The position numbers were made by a program, and so were the translations under genes. Shown here piece after piece: positions 52,001 through 57,000 of a DNA stretch of 64,000 bases. The stretch is taken from the NCBI RefSeq assembly GCF_014205155.1, contig NZ_JACHMX010000001.1, positions 5,642,001-5,706,000 of the forward strand. The letters are read 5' to 3'. This DNA is from Amycolatopsis umgeniensis. GTDB taxonomy: Bacteria > Actinomycetota > Actinomycetes > Mycobacteriales > Pseudonocardiaceae. The notes beneath the pieces are model-generated. The model saw only the letters and a program-made list of their open reading frames with translations. It ran no database searches and had not been told where the DNA came from. How positions within the stretch are numbered: the first letter of the stretch is position 1; the number at the start of each line of letters is the position of its first letter.

Positions 52001-52585
52001 GTCGAGTCGGAGAAGCGGTGGTCTCACGCTGTTGATCTGAAGGCCGGGCATCGGCTCGAGACCGGGGATCACCGGGATGCCACGGTTACGGGGACGCGGT
52101 CTTGGTCGGAGACCCGGCGGGTCTACAACCTGACCGTCGACACGGACCACACGTACTTCGTCGTCGCAGGTCAGACGCCTGTCCTGACGCACAACTGCGG
52201 ACGTGAGGCTAGAGCAGCAGCGCAATCGGCGCCCGCGGACGCCACAATGAGCGCGGCAGCTCGGTTCCGGGGTACGGATATGGTTTCCACAGGTCACTCT
52301 GGTCATACGTCTCGCCCCGCCTATTTCGAGCCCGAGATTGATTCTGTTCTCGCGGATGGTGGGCAGATCGCCGGCCGCGGAGCCGATAACTGTGCCGAGA
52401 TCCGGGCCTGCAATACTCTAATCGCCGAACATGGAGCCGACTTTGAGGATCAAGCCGGGCGCTCGCTGCGGTTGAGTGACATCGAGTTCTTGACCGTTCG
52501 CAGTGCCACGGGTGCCCCAGAAGCGGCGTGCTTATCCTGTCAGAGTGTTCTTGTTCGGCGTGGAGCGACAGACCTATCGAGGTGA
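43031..52585 (+). CDS. RHS polymorphic toxin with Hint domain and YwqJ-like deaminase tip
   Basis: A 3184-residue exported toxin. Residues 1-36 are a membrane/signal segment. Then: DNRLRE domain (about 350-515), an Ig-like segment (520-640), the RHS-opening DUF6531 block (757-813, VDVQLPTAGPELSVTRTYNS), a LamG domain (974-1193) inserted early, some 1,280 residues of YD repeats (1204-2490), RHS core (2531-2636, ARWYQPGSGTFASRDS), a pre-toxin helical block (DVAGMIPGIGEIADLANAAI, 2648-2717), an Ala-rich region, and a Hint self-cleaving domain (C2909 to HN3055). The last 129 residues are the toxin: C3121-A-E3123 and C3167-x2-C3170, the zinc and catalytic residues of the deaminase fold, YwqJ type. 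It would be released after N3055 and modify a base in nucleic acid or nucleotides of a rival. ATG follows GGGGGGAAA. Confidence 0.88.
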   Translation: MKRIRRGPVLRARLRATLALLLIVALVATLGPVASQRFPSSGDADAAAVANAPEQQSGTAEGVPDRPTHDSATAPAINRATAASLQSKYPPLTFPEPAADKHSSAKVVPPPATQVRGFDDKASRELPGQRTSHSSVYDNPDGTQTTVYGQDPLNYQLPEGGYGAIDARPVPDEAGGWRKAGDALQVHLGQTAGSMRVEPGAGQEASFTLLGARASAGRAEGGTVGYPDVLPNADLQVEFSAGAAKEWFVLKRPDAPHAWEFALDLKGLEARIVDGAVVFVDQAGAAVLRVPAGYMLDSSRQESGEPATSYGVTYRLVSRDGRQILRVELDSAWLRDPARVYPVRVDPTVVKESVSTGNLVVENGRRHVNANELRIGRSGGKTASSYLRFGGIGGDLKDNRIFGAQLQLTNFWSGSCTPRPMSVHPVTADWGSSGTPPTGGALGGGVFSHGYMAPLATRSNCPTAHELVDLGADGRNLVQQWASGAANHGLALQAPNDPAAWKRFTGFGTANPPRLYVTHSPYNAEYRVDRATPEPPVTRTSAGKVKITVTNRGAQAWTRADFALGYRVFDRNGNPLGSQPAAELPGDVARGASVTLDAEIKPIGVGSYLLDFSMFRKADDYFTDHQVAPARIGLDVYDVPPFIKHQYPPNGASVQTLTPQLWANGIDVDPPPGSTLKYRFEVCRKGDDDTPVDCFSSAYQPSPTWTVPDKKLFWNKIYLWRSFAFDGANESEPLPFSAILSAVPQPAITSHMAMTPHSGSDRDFDPMVGNYYSSAVDVQLPTAGPELSVTRTYNSLDPRRDHWFGTGWATKYDMKVARDYAGNALVTYPDGQQLRFGLNPDGTYAPPQGRFADFASTSDGGWRLTDKTATTYRFDTAGRLTGYTDGVGRGAIVQWDGANLSRVLDLASERQLVFLVEGGKVAHVFATEINGQIRNWKYFYEGNRLRRVEDPQGNATEYQYTDQSRFRTVMNDASPDAYWRLGDATGDTAVSQVAFNRGKDNGKYKNVVLGAPGALPGSADTAATFNGSSSVLQLQDGSVKKSRDLAVELWFKTTGSGVLLGYQQNEITGALQNAYTPALYVGTDGKLYGQFSDGTTNPIRTAASVNDGKWHHVVLSGALATQWLYLDGVQAGTKQGVIDHGNQTKVYAGAGFIAGNWPAKPTNDHGYFAGAIDEIAVYSKPLSDSVVREHFQAAQPSEGLSKIVLPSGRVAAEVEYDTVNERVKTYTDRNGGVWRLGAPVITGEENNLIRTVKFTDPGNRDHTYDYDPVRGRIVRMVTPLGLGVRPEDNPGQPGEAGYGIRSYAYDDEGNQSTIVSENLNEVVLGFDKRGNVTSKRTCTMASRCQTEYFGYFLNTGNPLDPTNDKIAWSRDGRSTNATDDRYLTTYLYSAKGDLLNQQMPDGGSVTHTYTDGTEPSLENPLLNVPADLLLTTRGALGDTTIYRYYRSGDLGEIQEQAGMRTRFGYDVGGRKTSATVYTDAYPDGVKTTYEYDELSRVIAETGPETTNSVTGVKHRAKTVTSYDKDGNVEREEVSDLIGGDRARVTTRGYDDRGRLVHVVNPEGKETRYGFDVFGNRMFSIDANGVKRSYAYTARNEVAEVRLHGWHGGVADPADGDGRPGDGEGDQDPGASKPTVLESFRYDESGRQILHVDAMGRATRNHYYANDLIAQVVAEGYRDPVTGNVRDVLLENNSYDGAGNLIKQTTAGNRTTTYEYDAVSRLTVTNEDSGGLERRTQFTYDRAGNVVRSEKSGYSSNVGAGQPNVTETTDFVYDANGKRIEQTVHNGQERLITRWRYDERGMPTDVTDPRGNLGQVPLPAFTTKMDYDELARPIRATGPRVRTESGGGAATDTQATMVTGYDTFGSVTHTKDPVGRVTAAEYDRLGRLVKSSLPSYTPPGGTAPITPSKEIRYDGVGRVIKQIDARTHTTELRYDQLGRLLERQDPKADGTASGVWKYSYTMTGLPLSATSPTGARVEATYDELGRKVTSTAVERFPKPASYTTKYRHDDAGNVTLVENPAGEKSKSTYDKLNQLITAEDPAGVKTQRGYDRQGRLVRVSDGAGVTKRLNYDLAGRQVSEFDVDAGWAGTQPPLRERKFTYDLAGNVKTAEDWEKRVTTFSYDAANRLSGQVEPVAEGKSITTSFGYDAAGNRTRFTDGRANKTVFTYNTLNLPESVIEPSTAAHPAAADRTWTQSYDAAGNATRLTAPGAVTRDRTFDALNRMLTESGSGAEAPTKTKERAYDADGRLMVAGQNGYTYNDRGGLLTATGTSGNSSFEYDTAGRLSKRTDAAGTTGYGYLNGRLDSVTDGATGGRLSYGYNEAGKVKTVDYGAGRVRTYEYDNLARPKSDVLKEANGSVLSSIAYTYDPNDRVKTKGTTGLAGSGQNSYSYDYQGRMLSWTDPAGKATEYGWDDSGNRVKAGEKAAGYDERNRVLADGDYTYAYTPRGSLASRTSAGLEEKYSFDGFDRLVKFGSTEYTYDDFDRLATRGGQQFSYAGMERDAASDGVSRFGRGPDGGLLSLSQGSDSRLTLSDRHGDVVGALAPASGGVVDSTAYDPYGKRIATTGAQRSVGFQGDWTDPDNGNVNMGARWYQPGSGTFASRDSIELPFSPSISANRYSYVLGSPLNFFDPDGHGWFSDLWDKAGGIVHTALDVAGMIPGIGEIADLANAAIYAVEGDWENAAWSAAGAIPFGGNAATAAKWARKAGDFIGGGRRAGRYADDAIDLGRRYGDDVAGAARRTAGDAAASAARKASAVAAARKAAAAAAAAAARRAAAILAKKKAAAAAARGAAEKTAKRNPIPTLKAALKPVFKGTDLVSSSPLMPARIVQSFKANVQDAGQVADFFKKQVVGDGNVVQNVAETVTAVSEIAQSGGSPDDILSGLGGLAGRNKGRGKHHDESSSSPAGKCETGNSFDPNTLVVMGDGSRKPIKDVKVGDKVLAKDPTTGRTAVRVVTDARSHASQRTLVEVGVASGADRGSLVATDEHPFWVESEKRWSHAVDLKAGHRLETGDHRDATVTGTRSWSETRRVYNLTVDTDHTYFVVAGQTPVLTHNCGREARAAAQSAPADATMSAAARFRGTDMVSTGHSGHTSRPAYFEPEIDSVLADGGQIAGRGADNCAEIRACNTLIAEHGADFEDQAGRSLRLSDIEFLTVRSATGAPEAACLSCQSVLVRRGATDLSR

Positions 52586-52591
52586 AAAAGA

Positions 52592-53059
52592 ATGAGCGAG
52601 TCGGAGTTGGAGAAATTCCTCAGGTCGTGTGGCTGGGAGGGGGCTGGGCTTCGCCGTGAGACGGATGCCATCGTGGCGGGTCTGGAGCGTGTCGGTTTCG
52701 CCTGCCATGAGGAGGCAAGGAAGTTCTTGGGTGAATATCTTGGCCTAAGGATCGACCATCTCCCGGCCCTCGTCATCGCGGGGGAGAGGATCTCGAGTTG
52801 GACGAATTTTGATCCGTCCGCGGTCTGCACCACCCGTGATGCAGACGTGGCTCACCGATGCGCAGAGGTGGCTGACACCGCTCTATTCCCGATTGGCGTG
52901 GACAGCTTCCATCTGACCGTGTACTCGGGAAGCGACGGAAGGTTCTATGCAGGGTTCGATTCGTCGGTCTATCAATATGGGGAAGATTGCAATGCGATGT
53001 TCTCGATGATGAGGGCTGGGATTCGCCCAATTTCATTGGGTGAGTGGACGCTTCAGTGA
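52592..53059 (+). CDS. SUKH-3 family immunity protein
   Basis: A 155-residue cytoplasmic protein: LEKFLRSCGWEGAGLRRETD, ARKFLGEYLGLRI, FDPSAVCTTRD, and a late SVYQYGEDCNAMFSMM. This is the SUKH-3 (SMI1/KNR4 superfamily) pattern, a group repeatedly found beside YwqJ-type deaminase toxins. It starts 6 bp after the toxin stop; its ribosome site (GAGGTG) overlaps that stop, so toxin and antidote are coupled. GC is visibly lower than the window norm, as for the toxin tip, pointing to exchange of the tip-immunity cassette. Confidence 0.82.
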   Translation: MSESELEKFLRSCGWEGAGLRRETDAIVAGLERVGFACHEEARKFLGEYLGLRIDHLPALVIAGERISSWTNFDPSAVCTTRDADVAHRCAEVADTALFPIGVDSFHLTVYSGSDGRFYAGFDSSVYQYGEDCNAMFSMMRAGIRPISLGEWTLQ

Positions 53060-53452
53060 GAAGGATGCGCGGCAGCCTTTGATGAACTTGGGTTCTTCGG
53101 AAACGAAACCCTTTCGGCTGAGGATTCAGAACCCTGAAAACCGCACAAGAGCCCTCATCGGCAGGAGATGTCGATGAGGGCTCTGCGGTATTTGACGGCA
53201 ACGTCAGCGGACGACGGCTGTGGTGGGTGGGGCGTCAGGATCGTCGTCATGGTCGCCGGGCGTCCCCACGGCGTCGATGGCTCGGGCTCCCAGAGGAACT
53301 CGCGCGGATGTTGTCTCGATTGCCTGGATAACGAGGGCGAAGGAAGGCTCCGCCCAGCTGGGCTGGCGGGGCCTTCGCGGTACCGTGACGTTTGCGGGAG
53401 TTCCAGATTTCGCTGCCTGGCAGGCGTGGGCACCTCGGCTCAGGAGACTCGA
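53060..53452. other. 393-bp stretch after the immunity gene
   Basis: Contains the terminator at 53148-53184. From 53452 back to 53204 on the minus strand an 82-codon frame runs open in the same frame as, and directly after, the stop of the proline iminopeptidase gene, ending at TGA 53204-53206 (ends DAPPTTAVVR). It has no good start of its own. Nothing else is supported. Confidence 0.45.
53148..53184 (+). terminator. Terminator of the toxin-immunity unit
   Basis: AGAGCCCTCATCG (53148-53160) pairs perfectly with 53172-53184, loop 11 bases, 89 bp after the immunity stop. Confidence 0.75.
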
Positions 53453-54412
53453 TCACCTCGACCGGAAGGAATCCGTCGCTTCCCGAAGCGCCGCCAGCAT
53501 CCCCGGATCCGTCACCGCATGCCCTGCCGCCTCCACCAGTTCCAGCTTCGAGTCCGGCCAAGCCCGGTGCAGCTCGTAAGCCGTCGCCGGCGGGCACACC
53601 GCGTCATACCGGCCCTGCACGATCACGCCGGGAATCCCCGACAGCTTCCCGGCCTCCCGGATCAGCTGCCCGTCGTCGAGCCACGCGCCGTGAGAGAAGT
53701 AGTGCAGCGCGAGCCGCGCGAAGGTGACAGCGAAGTCAGGCGACGCGTACTGGTTGTGGAAAGCCGGATCCGGGCGCAGGCAGACGATCGCTCCTTCCCA
53801 AGTGCTCCAGGCGATCGCGGCACGCTCCCGGACCACTTGATCGGGGTGATAGACGAGTTCGCGGTAGGCCGACATCGGGTCGCCGCGGTCTTCTTCGGGA
53901 ATCGGAGCGAGGAAGGCTTCCCACTCGCGAGGGAAGAGATTCGCGGCGCCGCCGCCATAGATCCAGTCGAGTTCGCTACGCCGGACGGTGAAGACGCCGC
54001 GCAGGATGATCTCGGTGACGCGGCTCGGATGGGTCTCGGCGTAGGCGAGGGCGAGGGTCGCTCCCCAAGAGCCGCCGAAGACTTGCCATTGTTCGAGATT
54101 CAGCCGTTCGCGCAGAGTTTCCATGTCCGAGACAAGGTGCCAGAGGGTGTTGACCGACAGGTCGACGTCCGGCTCGCCGATGGCCGGAGTGCTGCGGCCG
54201 GCACCGCGCTGGTCGAACAAGATGATCCGGTAGGCATCGGGATCGAAATGTCGCCTTGCCATGGGAGATATGCCGCTACCAGGGCCTCCGTGCAGGACGA
54301 CCACGGGTTTGCCGTCCGGGTTCCCGGCCTCTTGGCAGTAGATCCGGTGTCCGTCGCCGACGTCGAGCATGCCCTCGGCGCGAATGTGGATGGGCGGATA
54401 CAAATCGTCCAT
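53453..54412 (-). CDS. pip: Proline iminopeptidase
   Basis: A 319-residue alpha/beta hydrolase, S33 family. Oxyanion motif HGGPGSG, nucleophile Ser in FGGSWGATLALAYAE, ILFDQRGAGRS, acid in VQGRYDAVCP and His in EAAGHAVTD. It removes N-terminal proline from peptides in the cytoplasm. Length is normal for the family. Single gene. In the same frame after its TGA, 82 more open codons follow. Confidence 0.92.
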   Translation of the reverse strand: MDDLYPPIHIRAEGMLDVGDGHRIYCQEAGNPDGKPVVVLHGGPGSGISPMARRHFDPDAYRIILFDQRGAGRSTPAIGEPDVDLSVNTLWHLVSDMETLRERLNLEQWQVFGGSWGATLALAYAETHPSRVTEIILRGVFTVRRSELDWIYGGGAANLFPREWEAFLAPIPEEDRGDPMSAYRELVYHPDQVVRERAAIAWSTWEGAIVCLRPDPAFHNQYASPDFAVTFARLALHYFSHGAWLDDGQLIREAGKLSGIPGVIVQGRYDAVCPPATAYELHRAWPDSKLELVEAAGHAVTDPGMLAALREATDSFRSR

Positions 54413-54501
54413 ACGGACACCATGCCCGAATTTGCGGGTGGACGAAGGGTGGGGGCCCGCCCCCGCCGCCGGGCTGAGCGGGCCCCCGGTCTTCGGTCGC
54501 G

Positions 54502-55476
54502 TCAGCAGCCCGTCGTGGCGGCCACGTTCGCGAATCCCTTCCCGGCACCGGTCACCTTGTTGCTCGCGCAGATCTTGTTCCCCGTAGCGGCCTTCACGAG
54601 ATAGAAGCCGTTCGCGTAACTGGACCGCACGTCCGCGGTGTTGCCGGAGAAGGTGTTGTCGCGGCCCCAGCCGTCCAGCTGGACATGGACCTCGAAGCCG
54701 CCGTAGGTCGCGTCGTGCACGAAGACCTTGTTGCCCCGGTTGTCCGCGACCACGTAGTTGTTGCCTTTCATATCCACCCAGCTGTCGGCGAAGTGCTCGC
54801 CGCTCTGCCCGGCTCCGTCGAAGACGTTGCCGCGCAGTTCACCGCCGGTGGTGCCTTCCTTGATGTCGATCGACTCGGCCCGCACGTTCGGGCCGATCTT
54901 GTTGTTCAGCGCCTTGTTGCGATCGCTGCGGTCGGGTGTGCCGCCGGGCCAGTTGCCCTTCGCGGAACCGAAGTAGATGCCCTCGCCGTAGCCCGCGTAC
55001 TCGCGGCCGGTGTCGGTCACCTCGGAGTTCTTCACGACGTTGTCGGTACTCGTGTACTGGAAGTGGATGCCTTCGTGACCGACGGCGGCGACCTTGATGC
55101 TGTCGACGACGGTGTTCTTGACGCCCGTCGCCATCAGGCCCTTCTGGCCACCGGTGAGGGTGAAGCCGGTCAGGTTCCAGTAACTGCCGGTGAGCTCGAG
55201 CGTGCGTCCGGCCGAGGCCTTGATGACCGTGCTTCGCGGACCCTTCAGCGTGATCCGGCTGCCGGAGGTGCCACTCTTCGCCGCCTTGAAGTTGCCCGAG
55301 AAGGTCGTATTGGCCGCGAGCTCGATGATGGTGCCGGGTGTGACCGAAGCGAGCGCCGCCGTCAGCTGCTCCGAAGTCCCTACACGGACCGTCGCGGCCT
55401 GCGCGGGGTACGCCGCCAGGGTCGACAGCAGGGCGGCACCGGTCGCGATGGCCAGAACCCGCTCACGAACACGCAT
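54502..55476 (-). CDS. Secreted right-handed beta-helix protein
   Basis: A 324-residue exported protein: signal peptide to about residue 28 (PAQA-A), then VRVGTSEQLTAALASVTPGTIIELAAN, the entry coil of pectate lyase-like folds, and regular coils rich in N, T and G (NTVVDSIKVAAVGHEGIHFQ, NNKIGPNVRAESIDIKEG). Two Cys at the end (CASNK and a final C) probably form a disulphide. Such proteins bind or cleave polysaccharides; specific catalytic residues could not be assigned. Single gene. Confidence 0.78.
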   Translation of the reverse strand: MRVRERVLAIATGAALLSTLAAYPAQAATVRVGTSEQLTAALASVTPGTIIELAANTTFSGNFKAAKSGTSGSRITLKGPRSTVIKASAGRTLELTGSYWNLTGFTLTGGQKGLMATGVKNTVVDSIKVAAVGHEGIHFQYTSTDNVVKNSEVTDTGREYAGYGEGIYFGSAKGNWPGGTPDRSDRNKALNNKIGPNVRAESIDIKEGTTGGELRGNVFDGAGQSGEHFADSWVDMKGNNYVVADNRGNKVFVHDATYGGFEVHVQLDGWGRDNTFSGNTADVRSSYANGFYLVKAATGNKICASNKVTGAGKGFANVAATTGC

Positions 55477-55623
55477 CCGTAGTCCTCCTCGTCGAGGGAT
55501 CGAAGCTCGGTCGTGGCGGCGACGGGCTAGACGTTAAGCCCCCTTCCGAACGTGAGTCAAGGACATGATTGAAGTTCATATACGTGAACAACTAAAGAAG
55601 GGTCGACGCCCCCGGACCGCCCT

Positions 55624-55650
55624 GGGAGAGCGGGGGACCTTTGCTATCGC
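55624..55650 (+). repeat. Variant GGGGACCTTTGCTATCGC repeat, single arm
   Basis: GGGAGAGCGGGGGACC, then TTTGCTATCGC: the 25-bp type with two extra bases and a change. No partner arm next to it. Confidence 0.7.
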
Positions 55651-55666
55651 GGGCCGCGGGAGGGGG

Positions 55667-55707
55667 TGTGTGGAAATAGGGACGTTGAGTGTCCCTATTT
55701 CCACACA
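55667..55707. repeat. Palindrome with GGGACGTTGAGTGTCCC core
   Basis: Perfect 17-bp arms (TGTGTGGAAATAGGGAC and complement), loop GTTGAGT. Confidence 0.8.
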
Positions 55708-55729
55708 GCCCGTACTCCGCGTAGTGACT

Positions 55730-55768
55730 GTGTGGATTTTGGGACGTTAGATGTCCTGAAATCCACAC
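55730..55768. repeat. Palindrome with GGGACGTTAGATGTCC core
   Basis: Arms 55730-55745 and 55753-55768, 16 bp with two mismatches (GTGTGGATTTTGGGAC at the left), loop GTTAGAT. Sister of the element 23 bp upstream. Confidence 0.75.
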
Positions 55769-55782
55769 GATCACGCGGCCGG

Positions 55783-55848
55783 AGAGAGCAAGGGACCTTT
55801 GCTATTGCCCTCCCCAGTGGGAGTGATAGCAAAGGTCCCTTGCTCTCT
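55783..55848. terminator. Paired 23-bp GCAAGGGACCTTTGC repeat
   Basis: Arms 55783-55805 and 55826-55848 are perfect complements, each a copy of the 25-bp type core, loop 20 bases. Lies 21 bp beyond the panB stop and probably ends its transcript. Confidence 0.8.
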
Positions 55849-55868
55849 TTCTGCGGGTCAGAGGTGGG

Positions 55869-56744
55869 TCAGTCGTGGAACGAGTGCTCCGAAGCCGGGA
55901 ACTCGCCCCGCCGGACGTCCTCCGCGAACGCCGTCGCGGCCCCGGCCAGCACACCGGCGAGATCGGCGTACTTCTTGACGAAGCGAGGAGTCTTGCCGCG
56001 CCGGAGCCCGGCCATGTCCTGCCAGACGAGCACCTGCGCGTCGCAGTCCGGGCCCGCGCCGATGCCGACGGTCGGGATCTTCAGCTCGTGCGTGATCCGC
56101 TTCGCCGCTTCGGCGGGCACCATCTCCATGACGACCGCGAAGGCGCCGGCCTCCTCCAGGGCGAGCGCGTCGGCGAGCAGCGCGTCGGCCGCTTCGCCGC
56201 GGCCCTGGACCCGGTAGCCGCCCAGATTGTGTTCACTCTGCGGGGTGAATCCGATATGTCCCATCACGGGGACACCGGCCGAGGTCAGCGCCTCGACGTG
56301 GGGCGCGAACTTCCGCCCGCCTTCGAGTTTCACCGCGTGCGCGCGGCCTTCCTTCATGAATCGCACCGCCGTCTCCAGCGCTTGTTGCGGCGAGAGCTGG
56401 TACGAGCCGAACGGCAGGTCGGCCACGACCAGCGCCCGCTTCACCGAGCGGGTCACCGCGCGGACCAGGGGAAGCAGCTCGTCCACGGTCACCGGAAGTG
56501 ACGTGTCGTAGCCGAAGACGTTGTTCGCCGCGGAATCCCCGACGAGCAGCACGGGAATGCCCGCCTCGTCGAACAGCGCGGCGGTGTACATGTCGTAGGC
56601 GGTGAGCATCGGCCAGGCTTCGCCGCGCTCCTTCATGTCGCGAAGGTGATGTACGCGGATTTTCTTCCCAGACGTGGCCTGGGGCGCGGCGCCGGTCCCG
56701 TAGGGGGCGGCGAGTTCTCCCGAATCCTTCTCGGTGGCAGACAT
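55869..56744 (-). CDS. panB: Ketopantoate hydroxymethyltransferase
   Basis: A 291-residue TIM-barrel enzyme of pantothenate synthesis: 2-oxoisovalerate plus methylene-tetrahydrofolate to ketopantoate. Marks: [79 protein letters not shown] and [22 protein letters not shown]. The metal ligands (D of VGDS, D of ADLP, E of LEGG) and the catalytic E of VMEMVPAE are present. An extra 28 residues at the front are usual in this order. Stands alone; panC and panD are not here. Confidence 0.95.
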   Translation of the reverse strand: MSATEKDSGELAAPYGTGAAPQATSGKKIRVHHLRDMKERGEAWPMLTAYDMYTAALFDEAGIPVLLVGDSAANNVFGYDTSLPVTVDELLPLVRAVTRSVKRALVVADLPFGSYQLSPQQALETAVRFMKEGRAHAVKLEGGRKFAPHVEALTSAGVPVMGHIGFTPQSEHNLGGYRVQGRGEAADALLADALALEEAGAFAVVMEMVPAEAAKRITHELKIPTVGIGAGPDCDAQVLVWQDMAGLRRGKTPRFVKKYADLAGVLAGAATAFAEDVRRGEFPASEHSFHD

Positions 56745-56926
56745 CCTTGTCGACCGTCCTTCCCTCGAGGCCTCGAAGAGGTCCCCGGGTCGTGGAGCTG
56801 GAACAAGTCAAAGCGTGACACGCGGGGATACCGCCCCCAAGGCCGTGCGACCAGCTTCACACCGCGGTGTCGACGCGGCGTCACGCCTGCGAACGATGAA
56901 ATTCAGACCAGAGGATGATGATCGTT

Positions 56927-56946
56927 GACAACCACACGGGGTTGTC
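56927..56946. promoter_or_regulatory. Inverted repeat in the panB-lysX gap
   Basis: GACAACC-N6-GGTTGTC, perfect 7+7, overlapping a TTGACA (-35-like, 56925-56930), 55 bp before the lysX ATG. No convincing -10 at standard spacing. Candidate operator. Confidence 0.4.
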
Positions 56947-57000
56947 TGACGTCAAGTAAGAGCAGCTGTCGATCACCTGTGAGTACCGCGAAAGGCCAGA

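Larger units (their letters stand above)
55477..55868. other. 392-bp gap packed with palindromes
   Basis: Four dispersed elements of two types lie here, listed separately at 55624, 55667, 55730 and 55783. The first 90 bp hold the beta-helix gene's promoter region. No gene is seen. Confidence 0.7.
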
